Positions 34,721 through 43,891 are shown, counted from the first letter of the stretch. The stretch is 44,799 nt of DNA from Anaerobranca californiensis DSM 14826 (GCF_900142275.1 NZ_FRAI01000020.1:1-44799), one strand, 5' to 3'. Notes: a model not told the origin generated them from the letters alone. Translations and numbers: made by a program.

Positions 34721-35578
34721 TTATAATAAATTTAGCTTCCTGGCCACAGCTAAAGCTGCCGTTCTATTTTTTACTCCCAGTTTGCTGTAAATATTATTGG
34801 TATACCATTTTACTGTTCCTAATGATAAAAATAGTTTATCAGCTATATCTTGATTTGTTAAGCCTTTATTGATTAATTGGAGTATTTCAATTTCCCTTTT
34901 ACTTAAATCTTCAATTAGATCAGTTGTAGCAATGGGAGTTTTATCTAAAATATCCGTATTTTCATCTATAAGAGTTTGATAGTAACCACAATCAACGGCT
35001 AATCTTTTTTTTTCTAATATTCCTTTTAATTTATCTAAATTTTTATTTTTATTATGGAAACGATAAAGTAACAGTAATGTTTTGAGATATAATGGTTTAT
35101 TCCCTTCATTTAAAGCTTTTTTAGTGATGACATTTAAATGGTAATCGATATCATGGATATTCCATTGTTTTTCCTCTATATAAGCTTTAAATAAAATTAG
35201 ATAACCTTCTTCCATCCCATCTATTAACTGGGAGTGTGTTGTTATACCTATTTTTTTTAGAATATCTTTGGTTTTATCTGTTTGTTGTAGTTTAAGGCAA
35301 ATTTTAGCTTCCCAAAGGGTGAGAAAATAGCTGAAGATAGGAGGGAGAAATTGGGAATTTGTAACATTGATTTCTGTTATAAGATCTAAACCTTGTTGGA
35401 ATTTTTTTTGGGAATATAACAAGGAAATTTTATATAGAGAGTTCCAAGTATAGTAAAGGTTTTCCGGCTTACTTAAATAAAGGCCTTTTTCTATGTAATG
35501 TTCAGCTTCATTAAGGTTTCCCTTTTCCCTTTCAATCTCCCCTTTTAGTGACCAAAGGGGACCTACCCTGCTAATCAT
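34721..35578 (-). CDS. LuxR-type regulator with MalT-like TPR region, N-terminally short
   Basis: This 285-residue protein from ATG 35578 has helical TPR-like repeats (about 1-215, for example KGEIEREKGNLNEAEHYIEKGL) followed by a LuxR/GerE helix-turn-helix (about 222-285: LSKREIEILQLINKGLTNQDIA, SLGTVKWYTNNIYSKLGVKNR). It reads as the C-terminal third of a large ATP-binding LuxR (LAL/MalT-like) regulator, which normally has about 850 residues and begins with a STAND ATPase domain. The frame stays open upstream of the ATG to a TAG at 35624-35626, and these 15 extra residues still look like TPR helix, suggesting loss of the 5' part. An AAAGGA sits 6 bases before the ATG, so the stub could still be made. 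Confidence 0.7.
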   Translation of the reverse strand: MISRVGPLWSLKGEIEREKGNLNEAEHYIEKGLYLSKPENLYYTWNSLYKISLLYSQKKFQQGLDLITEINVTNSQFLPPIFSYFLTLWEAKICLKLQQTDKTKDILKKIGITTHSQLIDGMEEGYLILFKAYIEEKQWNIHDIDYHLNVITKKALNEGNKPLYLKTLLLLYRFHNKNKNLDKLKGILEKKRLAVDCGYYQTLIDENTDILDKTPIATTDLIEDLSKREIEILQLINKGLTNQDIADKLFLSLGTVKWYTNNIYSKLGVKNRTAALAVARKLNLL

Positions 35579-35733
35579 AGAAAATCCTTTTTCTTTAGCT
35601 AAGTTTAAGACAATGTAAATTTCCTAAAAAAATCTTTTAAAAAGGGAACTTTTTTGATATACTTTATTCGGTGTATTTGGATTGAACAAAGGTAAAAATA
35701 TAAAAAAAAGACTACTATAAGGAGAAATGAAAA

Positions 35734-37212
35734 TTGAAAGATATAAATCAAAATCAAACCCCTCTTTTTACAGCTTTAAAAGAATATAGCAAAAGTGGTA
35801 TAGTTCCCTTTGATGTACCAGGCCATAAGCAGGGTAGAGGAATAAAGGAATTTACTGAATATGTTGGTACTACTATTATGGAGTTAGATGTGAATTCTGT
35901 GAAATGCCTTGACAATATCTGTAATCCCATCGGAGTTATCAAAGAAGCAGAGGATTTGGCAGCCCAAGCCTTTGGAGCTGATCATAGTTTTTTCTTAGTA
36001 AATGGTACCACTTCTGGCGTACAAACAATGATAATGAGTGCTTGTAAACCAGGGGATAAAATTATAATTCCAAGAAATGCCCATAAATCTGCCATATCTG
36101 GAATAATTTTAAGTGGGGCAATTCCTATCTATATTCAACCAGAAATAAATGAAAATTTAGGAATAGCCATGGGAGTAACAGTAGAAAGGGTAAAGAAAAC
36201 AATCAAAGCCCATCCAGATGCTAAAGCTATTTTTTTAATAAATCCCACTTACTATGGAGCAACTTCAAATATTAAAGAAATCGTAGAAATTGCCCATCAA
36301 CACTCTATGGCGGTATTAGTAGATGAAGCCCATGGAGCCCATATGGGTTTTCATAAAGAATTTCCCCCCTCTGCCATGGAACTAGGGGCAGATATGAGTG
36401 CCGTAAGTTTACACAAAACTGGGGGCTCACTAACACAAAGTTCCCTTTTATTATTAAAAAAGGGGATCATTGATCCCTTTACAGTTAAAACAAATCTAAA
36501 TTTAACCCAAACCACCAGTGCATCTTATCTATTGATGTCTAGTTTAGACGTTGCCCGTAAACAATTGGCGACTAAAGGTGAAGAAATATTAACAAAAGTG
36601 TTAAAGCTAGTAAGGGATGCTAGGGAGGAAATAAACAAAATCGATGGTTTATACGCCTTTGGCAAAGAGTTAGTAGGAACGCCAGGGGTTTATGGCTTTG
36701 ATGAAACAAAACTTGGTGTTAATGTGAGAAAACTAGGATTAACAGGTTTTGAAGTATACGATATTTTAAGGGATCACTATAAAATTCAGGTGGAATTAGC
36801 GGATTATTATAATATCATGGCTATAGTCAGTTTAGGGGATACAGAAAGGTCATTACAGGCTTTAGTAGCTGCTTTAAAAGACATTGCAGTTAAATTTAGA
36901 AAAGATGTAGAAATTAAAATGATAACTAATGTTTTAAAAAACCCTGCCGTCATAGTTTCCCCAAGGGATGCTTATTATAGCAGTAAAAGGGTTGTTAAAC
37001 TAGATGATGCAGTTGGGGAAATCAGCGGCGAAGCGATTATGGCTTACCCTCCTGGAATACCTGTAGTAGCCCCCGGTGAACGAATTACTAAAGAAATGAT
37101 TGAATACATTAAATTATTAAAGGAAGAGGAAACCCTTCTTCAAGGGACAGAAGATCCCTATATAGAATATATAAAAGTTTTAGGATTAAACACCAACGGT
37201 TTTGGTAAGTAA
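35734..37212 (+). CDS. Orn/Lys/Arg decarboxylase family, PLP-dependent
   Basis: This 492-residue enzyme of the fold-I group III decarboxylases in the short Firmicute (SpeA/Cad/YaaO-like) form has FDVPGHKQGRG (27-36) at the start, GTTSGVQTMIMS (91-102), DEAHGAH (197-203) and the PLP lysine K228 in SLHKTGG. The C-terminal part carries EISGEAIMAYPPGIPVVAPGE. It decarboxylates arginine, lysine or ornithine, leading to polyamines. Arginine is the most common substrate for this length, but the exact one cannot be told. The start is TTG 35734 with AAGGAG 9 bases upstream; an ATG at 35727 is in another frame. It is transcribed alone and followed by a strong terminator. Confidence 0.9.
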   Translation: MKDINQNQTPLFTALKEYSKSGIVPFDVPGHKQGRGIKEFTEYVGTTIMELDVNSVKCLDNICNPIGVIKEAEDLAAQAFGADHSFFLVNGTTSGVQTMIMSACKPGDKIIIPRNAHKSAISGIILSGAIPIYIQPEINENLGIAMGVTVERVKKTIKAHPDAKAIFLINPTYYGATSNIKEIVEIAHQHSMAVLVDEAHGAHMGFHKEFPPSAMELGADMSAVSLHKTGGSLTQSSLLLLKKGIIDPFTVKTNLNLTQTTSASYLLMSSLDVARKQLATKGEEILTKVLKLVRDAREEINKIDGLYAFGKELVGTPGVYGFDETKLGVNVRKLGLTGFEVYDILRDHYKIQVELADYYNIMAIVSLGDTERSLQALVAALKDIAVKFRKDVEIKMITNVLKNPAVIVSPRDAYYSSKRVVKLDDAVGEISGEAIMAYPPGIPVVAPGERITKEMIEYIKLLKEEETLLQGTEDPYIEYIKVLGLNTNGFGK

Positions 37213-37229
37213 ATAAAGGTCAGTTTGTG

Positions 37230-37267
37230 AAGCAAGTTACTTAAATATGTAACTTGCTTATTTTTTT
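37230..37267 (+). terminator. Terminator after decarboxylase gene
   Basis: AAGCAAGTTAC (37230-37240) pairs perfectly with GTAACTTGCTT (37249-37259), followed by ATTTTTTT. Confidence 0.9.
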
Positions 37268-37349
37268 ACAATTTTTATATTTATTAAACCACAGAATAGT
37301 GAAACAATGATATAATATTTGAAGATGATTATTTAAGGGGTGGAGATTT

Positions 37350-38201
37350 GTGGAAATAATATATAAAAAAGTAAAAGCTGAAGATTATGGAGATATTTTA
37401 GATATAGCAAAGGATATTTGGGGTGGTAGTGATTATTTACCCCATGTTTTTCATCAATGGGTAGAAGATAAAGGATATTTTTTAGGGGCTTATAATAGAC
37501 AGGGTAAATTAGTGGGTTGTAGTAAACTGACATTTTTATTAGATAAAACAGGATGGCTTGAAGGTTTAAGGGTTCACGTTGATTATAGGAATCTCGGCAT
37601 CGGGAAAGAATTGGCTAAAAGGACACTGGACATCGCAAAAAACTTTTTGCAAAAAGGGGAGATAGAGAGGATCGCCTTTGCTACCCATGTAACTAATAGG
37701 GAGAGTATCCATATCAACAGTAGATTTGGTTATCAAAAAATTTGGCAAAACATTATTGTATCAAAAGATGACAATTATCTCCCTAAAATGAAAAAGGAAG
37801 AATTTAAAGTGGAACATTTCCAAATGACTTATCAGGAGTTTATGGAATTAGAATATACCAAAAAACACAAAGGTTTAATTTCTTTAGCTTTTAGGTTGGA
37901 AAAGGCCACTGAAGAGGTAATAGCAAAAATGAATAAAAAAGGGCAATTCATTTCCATCAATGGCTATAAAGGAATGTTTGAAAACAAAGGAGAAATTTCC
38001 TTTGAATCCTTTGAATTAAATCCTGAAGCTATTCACCTTTTTTATGAATATTTTTCTATTATTGCTAAAGAACAAGATCTGCAACTTCCCTGTACTACCT
38101 TGTTAGAGGAAGAACTAATTATCAAAGACCAATTAGTACAATATGATTTTGAAACATGGTATGATTGGCAACCTGACTATTTTTATTATGAGTTAACTTA
38201 A
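37350..38201 (+). CDS. GNAT acetyltransferase with C-terminal extension
   Basis: This 283-residue protein has an N-terminal GNAT domain (about 1-140): VKAEDYGDILDIAKDIWGG at the first helix and LRVHVDYRNLGIGKELAKR with the RNxGIGxEL acetyl-CoA loop. About 140 further residues follow without a recognised motif, apparently a second, degenerate acetyltransferase-like half. The substrate is unknown. GTG 37350 is preceded by AAGGGGTGGAG; the next gene begins 27 bases after its stop without a terminator, so the two may be co-transcribed. A TATAAT-like -10 lies at about 37310. Confidence 0.8.
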   Translation: MEIIYKKVKAEDYGDILDIAKDIWGGSDYLPHVFHQWVEDKGYFLGAYNRQGKLVGCSKLTFLLDKTGWLEGLRVHVDYRNLGIGKELAKRTLDIAKNFLQKGEIERIAFATHVTNRESIHINSRFGYQKIWQNIIVSKDDNYLPKMKKEEFKVEHFQMTYQEFMELEYTKKHKGLISLAFRLEKATEEVIAKMNKKGQFISINGYKGMFENKGEISFESFELNPEAIHLFYEYFSIIAKEQDLQLPCTTLLEEELIIKDQLVQYDFETWYDWQPDYFYYELT

Positions 38202-38228
38202 ATTACTTAATTTCCAAGGGTGAAGAGT

Positions 38229-40844
38229 ATGAAGAAAAAAGAAGGAAAATTCGAGAACTTAATAGAAAAAATTTTTGATTTAGTAGCAATTACTGATTTT
38301 ACTGGAAATTTTTCCTGGGTAGGAAAGTCCCATGAGGTGTTAGGCTATAATTTAGCAGAACTTATTGGGAAAAATGCTTTGGAGTTAATTCATCCCCAAG
38401 ACCTTCCCTATATTAGAAAAGAATTTATCAAACTGGTTTCTGGAGAAATTGAACAAACAAAAGTCGTTTTTCGTTATCAAAAAGCTGATGGAAGCTATAT
38501 TTGGCTAGAAACTATAGGACAAATAATAAATGGAGAACAAGGAATAATTTTCAGTTCAAGGGATGTCACACCTTATTTTGAAAAACAGCAAGCCTTAAAC
38601 CTAACCCTTAAATATTATAATGACTTTATTGAAGATATTTTCAAACCAATAGATTATCAGCAACTAGCCGATGACCTTGCTAATAATTTTAATTCTTTAG
38701 CAGTAGCTATAAATATTTATGAAGAAGATGGAAGTTTTTTCACAACAAAGGCTTTGGGGGTAAAAGGAAAAATTTTAGATAAAGCCGTTAAAATACTGGG
38801 TATGACGGTAATAGGTAAAAAATGGAAACATGATAATGTAAGGGCAGAAAAAATAAAAAATAGTACAACTACAATTTTTCAAAAACTAGAAGATTTAACA
38901 GGAGATGTCATACCAAGGGAAATCATTAGAATTTTACAAAACACCTTTAACATTGGTGAAGTGGCAGTAGTTAAGATAATGAAGGGAAATAAAATGTTTG
39001 GAGATTTTACTGTGATAATGCCTAAAGGGGTAAACTTTACTAACAAAGCTGTAGCAGAAATATTTGCTAATCAGTTAGGATTATTATTGGAAAGGCAGCA
39101 AAAGGAAATTGAAAGATTAAAAATGGAAAAGGTATTAAAGGAAAGTGAATATAAATACCGCAATATCTTTAACCATTCTCCAGTAGGAATTTTCCGTTTT
39201 AATAAGGAAGGGATAATAACTGACTGTAATAAAGCTTTTATAGAAATTTTAGGTTCATCTCGGGAGCGTTTAATAGGTTTCCCTATTTTTAACATTAAAA
39301 ATCAAGGGGTAATAGATGGAGTTAAAAAGGCATTGGCAGGGGAAAACAGTTATTTTGAAGGGATATATACATCTGTTACTAATAATAAATCTATTTATGT
39401 CTTTGCAAAATTTGCCCCTATTTATACAGATAACCGGGAAATAATTGGTGGTATGGGTATTGTAGAGGATATGACAAAAAGAAAGATAATGGAAGATATG
39501 CTCCATTTTGAAAAAGAATATCTTAGTACAACATTATTGGGTATTGGAGATGGAGTTATCTCTACCGATAAAGAGGGATATATAAATTTAATAAATCCTG
39601 CAGCTGAAAAAATTACAGGTTGGAAAAAGGAAGAGGTAATAGGAAAACAATTTTATGAAATAATTAAGGTCATTGAGAGGGAAGAAAATGCCGTTAAAAT
39701 GGAGAGGAAAGATAAAAAAATTATATATATTGAGAAAAACAAATCACCTATTAAAGACCCAAAAGGAGAAATAATAGGTGAAATTACCATTTTTAGAGAT
39801 TGTACTGAAAAAATAGAGAAACAGAAAAAAATAGAATATCTTAGCTATTATGATGAACTAACTGGCCTTTATAATCGCCGATTTATTGTAGAACAGTTAA
39901 ATAAATTAGATAAACTAGAAAACCTACCACTAGGTATTATTGTAGTGGATATCAATGGATTAAAAATAACCAATGATGCCTTTGGCCACGATACTGGAGA
40001 TAGGTTAATTAAGCTGGTAGGAAATATTTTAACCCAATGTTGCCCTCCTGATAGTTTAATCGGCCGTATGGGTGGAGATGAATTTGTTATTTTACTCCCA
40101 CAAAAAGATGAAAAAAAAGTAGAAGATATAATAGATGAAATTAAGAAAACAGGGGAAAAAAGTAAATTAGAATCGGTGGTAGTATCCTTTGCCATTGGCT
40201 ATGCTGTAAAAAAACAACAAGGAGAAAATATAAGGGAAATTTATAAATTAGCAGACCATAATATGTATAAAGATAAAATTAGAAACGGAAAATCCGTTGG
40301 TGGTGAAATTGTAGAAAATGTTTTGCGAACTATTAACAGCCAATATTTCCAAGAGCAAGTTCATTCCGAAAGGGTTGCTAAATATTGTGAAGCTATAGGT
40401 AAAGCGTTGAATTTAAGGGCAAGGGAAATTCATATTTTAAAAGGGGCAGGGGCATTACACGATATAGGTAAAATAACGGTTTCGCCCCAGATATTAAATA
40501 AAAGGGGTAAATTATCTTCAGAAGAATTTGAAGAAGTTAAAAGACATTCTGAAATAGGATACCAAATTCTCCGTTCCGTAGATGAGTATCTGCCGATGGC
40601 AGAATTCGTCCTTTGTCATCATGAACGATGGGATGGTAAAGGATACCCTAGGGGGTTAAAGGGAGAAGAAATCCCCTTGGGTGCTAGAATTATTTCTGTT
40701 GCCGATGCCTTTGAAGCTATGACAGCAAAAAGAAGTTATCAAAAAACTAAAACAAAGGAAGAAGCATTGGCAGAACTAAAAAAGTGTGCTGGAACCCAAT
40801 TTGACCCTGAGGTAGTAGACCTATTTATTAAGATAATGACTTAA
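38229..40844 (+). CDS. PAS-GAF-PAS-PAS-GGDEF-HD-GYP cyclic-di-GMP enzyme
   Basis: This protein has 871 residues from ATG 38229, with AAGGGTG 6 bases upstream; the GTG 38220 start is within that site. Order of domains: PAS (about 8-117), GAF (about 138-290), PAS (about 304-418), PAS (about 428-530), GGDEF (about 538-690) and HD-GYP (about 700-871). The cyclase motif GGDEF (615-619) and the metal-binding VVDING strand are intact. The phosphodiesterase residues HDIGK (744-748) and HHERWDGKGYP (797-807) are intact as well, so both making and breaking c-di-GMP look possible. The RxxD inhibitory site before GGDEF is missing (CPPD instead). No transmembrane segment: a cytoplasmic sensor. Confidence 0.92.
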   Translation: MKKKEGKFENLIEKIFDLVAITDFTGNFSWVGKSHEVLGYNLAELIGKNALELIHPQDLPYIRKEFIKLVSGEIEQTKVVFRYQKADGSYIWLETIGQIINGEQGIIFSSRDVTPYFEKQQALNLTLKYYNDFIEDIFKPIDYQQLADDLANNFNSLAVAINIYEEDGSFFTTKALGVKGKILDKAVKILGMTVIGKKWKHDNVRAEKIKNSTTTIFQKLEDLTGDVIPREIIRILQNTFNIGEVAVVKIMKGNKMFGDFTVIMPKGVNFTNKAVAEIFANQLGLLLERQQKEIERLKMEKVLKESEYKYRNIFNHSPVGIFRFNKEGIITDCNKAFIEILGSSRERLIGFPIFNIKNQGVIDGVKKALAGENSYFEGIYTSVTNNKSIYVFAKFAPIYTDNREIIGGMGIVEDMTKRKIMEDMLHFEKEYLSTTLLGIGDGVISTDKEGYINLINPAAEKITGWKKEEVIGKQFYEIIKVIEREENAVKMERKDKKIIYIEKNKSPIKDPKGEIIGEITIFRDCTEKIEKQKKIEYLSYYDELTGLYNRRFIVEQLNKLDKLENLPLGIIVVDINGLKITNDAFGHDTGDRLIKLVGNILTQCCPPDSLIGRMGGDEFVILLPQKDEKKVEDIIDEIKKTGEKSKLESVVVSFAIGYAVKKQQGENIREIYKLADHNMYKDKIRNGKSVGGEIVENVLRTINSQYFQEQVHSERVAKYCEAIGKALNLRAREIHILKGAGALHDIGKITVSPQILNKRGKLSSEEFEEVKRHSEIGYQILRSVDEYLPMAEFVLCHHERWDGKGYPRGLKGEEIPLGARIISVADAFEAMTAKRSYQKTKTKEEALAELKKCAGTQFDPEVVDLFIKIMT

Positions 40845-40870
40845 GTTAATGAATTTAATTAATTAAATTA

Positions 40871-40899
40871 TTTTCATACTCCAAAATATATGGTAAAAT
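40871..40899 (+). promoter_or_regulatory. Promoter of the thiamine operon
   Basis: TTTTCA (40871-40876), a 17-base spacer and TAAAAT (40894-40899) lie about 30 bases before the TPP aptamer. Both boxes are imperfect but the spacing and position fit. Confidence 0.5.
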
Positions 40900-40928
40900 A
40901 ATAACAAAATTCCAGAAAACTAAATATT

Positions 40929-41026
40929 TGCACTGGGAGAGCTAGAAAGGCTAGCTGAGAAAAAGACCCGATAAAGTCTTTGATCCCTATTACCTGATCT
41001 GGGTTATACCAGCGTAGGGAAGTGCT
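40929..41026 (+). promoter_or_regulatory. TPP riboswitch (THI element)
   Basis: The conserved aptamer parts are seen: GCACTGGGAGAGC, GCTGAGA, GACCC, TTTGATCCC, TTACCTGATCTGGGT, ATACCAGCGTAGGGA and AGTGC. The closing stem is GCACT (40930-40934) with AGTGC (41021-41025). The 3' strand of this stem and the T run after it can alternatively pair with the 5' arm of the downstream terminator, giving an off-switch when thiamine pyrophosphate is bound. Confidence 0.97.
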
Positions 41027-41094
41027 TTTGTTCATTTACTATTTAATGCTAACTAATAGAGTTTAATTTTAAAAGAGTTTACGTAAAATGACAT

Positions 41095-41133
41095 AAAGCA
41101 CATACCTATGGGTGTGTGCTTTAATATATTTTA
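41095..41133 (+). terminator. Riboswitch-controlled terminator before thiW
   Basis: AAAGCACATACC (41095-41106) pairs with GGTGTGTGCTTT (ending at 41122) over a short loop, followed by AATATATTTT. AAAGCAC here is complementary to GTGCTTT (41022-41028) at the end of the aptamer, the expected antiterminator. The gap 40845-41146 holds only the promoter, aptamer and this hairpin. Confidence 0.8.
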
Positions 41134-41146
41134 AGGGGGTATTTAA

Positions 41147-41626
41147 GTGAATCAAACTAAAAGATTGGCTACAGCTGGAATTTTTATCACCATAGGGGTA
41201 ATATCTTCTCATTTATCCATTCCTATTGGGGCAGCAAAGGTATTTCCAATACAACACTGTTTAAACCTGTTGACAGCTATGTTATTTCCCTTAAGTTACA
41301 CCATTTACATTCCTTTGGCAATTTCCATTATACGGAACATCTTAGGAACAGGGACTTTATTAGCTTTTCCTGGAAGTATAATCGGGGCATTTTTGGCAGG
41401 TTTGTTATATAGAAAAACAAAAAAAGGGGAATTGGCATTTTTAGGGGAATTGATAGGTACAGGTATATTTGGAGCGATATTAGCTTATCCAATAGTAAAA
41501 TTCATTTTAGGTAGAGAAGCAGCCCTTTTCTTTTTTGTAATTCCCTTTTCTTTAAGTTCTTTGTTTGGGGCTACAATAGGTTATATGATATTTAATTTAA
41601 TAAAATATATTATTGATAAAAAATAA
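41147..41626 (+). CDS. thiW: ThiW, substrate-binding (S) component of an ECF transporter
   Basis: This small, very hydrophobic protein of 159 residues has five to six membrane segments. Family signs: GVISSHLSIPIGAAKVFPIQHCLNLLTAM near the start (residues 18-46) and LGTGTLLAFPGSIIGA (65-80). ThiW occurs only next to thiazole-salvage genes and TPP riboswitches and is thought to take up a thiazole precursor with a shared ECF energising module, which is not encoded in this window. GTG 41147 is behind AAGGGGG. First gene of the operon; its transcription is controlled by the TPP riboswitch. Confidence 0.9.
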   Translation: MNQTKRLATAGIFITIGVISSHLSIPIGAAKVFPIQHCLNLLTAMLFPLSYTIYIPLAISIIRNILGTGTLLAFPGSIIGAFLAGLLYRKTKKGELAFLGELIGTGIFGAILAYPIVKFILGREAALFFFVIPFSLSSLFGATIGYMIFNLIKYIIDKK

Positions 41627-41641
41627 AGGAGTGAATTTGTA

Positions 41642-42424
41642 ATGAAAAAACTATTGACTATTGCCGGCTCTGATAGTTCTGGAGGTGCAGGGATTCAAGC
41701 TGACTTAAAAACCTTTTCTTCATTAGGGACATATGGAATGAGTGTAATAACAGCCATAACTGCCCAAAATACCCAAGGAGTCTTTGGAGTGCAAGATATT
41801 GATGAGGAAGTAGTTTATAAGCAGATAGAAGCTATATTTAGTGATATAGAAGTAGATGGGGTAAAAATAGGTATGGTTTCAAAAAGTAGTACCATTGAAA
41901 TAATAGTTTCAGCCCTTAAAAAATTTAAAGCTAAAAACATAGTAGTAGACCCCGTTATGGTATCAAAAAGTGGTTATCACCTACTGCAAAGGGAAGCAAA
42001 AAAAGCACTTATTGAACAATTACTTCCCATAGCAACAATAGTTACCCCAAACCTTTTTGAAGCAGAGGAAATTACTGGTTTAACAATTAAAGATATTAAA
42101 GATATGGAAAAGGCTGGGGAAATAATACATCAAATGGGGCCTAGATTTGTTTTAGTTAAAGGAGGTCATTTATCAGAAAAGCCAATAGATGTTTTATACG
42201 ATGGAGAAAAATTTAAATATTATGAAGCTGAGAGGGTTAATACAAAAAGTACCCATGGAACCGGCTGTACCTTATCCTCTGCCATAGCAGTATATTTAGC
42301 AAAGGGATATCAAGTTGATGAAGGGGTAAAAAAGGCGAAAGAATATATTACCCAAGCTTTAATAAATGCCTTTCCATTAGGGAAGGGAACAGGGCCTGTT
42401 CACCATTTTTATTCTTGGTGGTGA
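41642..42424 (+). CDS. thiD: Hydroxymethylpyrimidine / HMP-phosphate kinase
   Basis: This 260-residue ribokinase-family enzyme has IAGSDSSGGAGIQADLKTF (7-25), the classic ThiD N-terminal signature, VVDPVMVSKSG in the middle and the catalytic anion-hole motif GTGCTLSSAIA with its base Cys/Asp region (THGTGC). It phosphorylates HMP and HMP-P to HMP-PP for thiamine assembly. It is placed 15 bases after thiW. The next gene follows closely, so all four are expected on one message. Confidence 0.95.
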   Translation: MKKLLTIAGSDSSGGAGIQADLKTFSSLGTYGMSVITAITAQNTQGVFGVQDIDEEVVYKQIEAIFSDIEVDGVKIGMVSKSSTIEIIVSALKKFKAKNIVVDPVMVSKSGYHLLQREAKKALIEQLLPIATIVTPNLFEAEEITGLTIKDIKDMEKAGEIIHQMGPRFVLVKGGHLSEKPIDVLYDGEKFKYYEAERVNTKSTHGTGCTLSSAIAVYLAKGYQVDEGVKKAKEYITQALINAFPLGKGTGPVHHFYSWW

Positions 42425-42453
42425 AAATATTAAAGTTAAGGGAGGAATATAAA

Positions 42454-43269
42454 TTGATCCTTAAAAAAATAGATCAGTTAACTGAAATTTTATTAGAAAT
42501 AAAAAAACAAAATCCCCTTATACATCATATTACTAACTATGTAACTGCCAATGATTGTGCTAATATCGTTTTAGCTTTAGGGGGAAGTCCAATAATGGCA
42601 GATTGTTGTGAGGAAGTAGAAGAAATAGTTTCAATGGCATCAGCCTTAACTTTGAATTTAGGAACATTAAATGAAAAGACAGCCAATTCAATGATTATAG
42701 CAGGGAAAAAAGCTAATAGATTAAAGATTCCAGTTATCTTAGATCCAGTGGGAGTAGGAGCTACCCAGTTTAGAAGGGAAATGTTAAAGGAAATATTAGA
42801 AGAAGTTGAAGTAGCTGTTATAAAAGGGAATTTAACGGAAATAAAAAACATCTATGGTATTAGGGAAAAAGCTAAAGGTGTAGACTCAGTTAATGATGGA
42901 ATATTTTATGAAGAAAAAAAAGGGTTGGCTATAGAAGTTTCAAAAAAATTTAAATGTATAACTGTAATCACAGGAAAAGAGGATATAATCACCGATGGGG
43001 GAAAAGTATATATAGTAGAGAATGGAACTCCGCTTCTTGCAAAAATCACTGGAACTGGCTGTATGACAGCCTCTTTAATTAGTACTTGCTGTAGTGTGAC
43101 AGAAAATTATTTATTAGCATCACTTTTAGGTGTGTTGATTATGGGAATTTGTGGAGAATTGGCAACTATTGAAAATAGAGGTCTTGGCTCTTTTAAAGTG
43201 AAATTATTTGACCATATTAGTAACTTTACAAAGGAGGAGCTAAAAAAGGGGCGATTTTATGAAGAATAA
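42454..43269 (+). CDS. thiM: Hydroxyethylthiazole kinase
   Basis: This protein has 271 residues from TTG 42454, chosen because AGGGAGG lies 8 bases upstream; an ORF reaching back to TTG 42415 would overlap thiD and is unlikely. Motifs: PLIHHITNYVTANDCANI, ALGGSPIMADC, PVILDPVGVGAT and the ATP/anion-hole motif ITGTGCMTASLIS. It phosphorylates salvaged thiazole to THZ-P. Its C-terminus overlaps thiE by 11 bases, indicating translational coupling. Confidence 0.93.
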   Translation: MILKKIDQLTEILLEIKKQNPLIHHITNYVTANDCANIVLALGGSPIMADCCEEVEEIVSMASALTLNLGTLNEKTANSMIIAGKKANRLKIPVILDPVGVGATQFRREMLKEILEEVEVAVIKGNLTEIKNIYGIREKAKGVDSVNDGIFYEEKKGLAIEVSKKFKCITVITGKEDIITDGGKVYIVENGTPLLAKITGTGCMTASLISTCCSVTENYLLASLLGVLIMGICGELATIENRGLGSFKVKLFDHISNFTKEELKKGRFYEE

Positions 43270-43882
43270 GAAAAAAATTCAGGGGGTTTATTTAATAGCG
43301 GATTTTGGGATTATAAAAGAAGGACCATATACAGCTATTGTAGAATCTGCCATTGAAAGTGGGATTAAAGCTGTGCAACTTAGGGATAAAGATTCAGATG
43401 CTTTAACTTTTTATAAAAGGGCAGAAGAAATAAAAAAAATAACATCAAAATATGATGTTCCTTTAATAATCAACGATAGAGTTGACATTGCTATTGCAAT
43501 AGATGCCGATGGAGTTCATGTAGGGCAAAAGGATTTACCAGTAGAAAAAGTAAGGGAAATATTAGGTGATGGGAAAATTATTGGGGTATCTGCTTCTAAT
43601 TTAGTAGAAGGAATACAAGGGGAAAAAGGAGGGGCAGATTATTTAGGAGTAGGTTCTTTATTCACTACAACTACTAAGAAAGATACCCGTAAAGTAACAA
43701 TCCAAATGTTAAAAAGAATTAAAAATGAAGTTAAGATACCGGTAATTGCCATAGGAGGAATAAATAAAAACAATTTAGAAAAAATTAAAGGAATAGCCGA
43801 TGGGGTGGCAGTAGCTTCAGCTATCTTAAAGGGGAAAGATATTAAAAGGGATGTTCTTGAGTTAGTAAATCTCTTTGGTTAA
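43259..43882 (+). CDS. thiE: Thiamine-phosphate synthase
   Basis: This 207-residue TIM-barrel enzyme has VQLRDKDSDA (about 40-49), LIINDRVDIAIAIDADGVHVGQKDLP in the barrel centre, IGVSASNL, DYLGVGSLFTTTTK and IAIGGINKNN with the phosphate-binding loop. It joins HMP-PP and THZ-P to thiamine phosphate. Last gene of the operon. No thiC, thiG or other de novo genes are present here, so this operon represents salvage plus coupling only; de novo synthesis could be elsewhere. Confidence 0.95.
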   Translation: MKNKKKIQGVYLIADFGIIKEGPYTAIVESAIESGIKAVQLRDKDSDALTFYKRAEEIKKITSKYDVPLIINDRVDIAIAIDADGVHVGQKDLPVEKVREILGDGKIIGVSASNLVEGIQGEKGGADYLGVGSLFTTTTKKDTRKVTIQMLKRIKNEVKIPVIAIGGINKNNLEKIKGIADGVAVASAILKGKDIKRDVLELVNLFG

Positions 43883-43891
43883 ATTGTATAA

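Noticed and set aside
42415-42453. Upstream start of thiM overlapping thiD
   Set aside because: The AGGGAGG site lies inside this stretch and points to TTG 42454. The extra residues are not part of the usual ThiM N-terminus.
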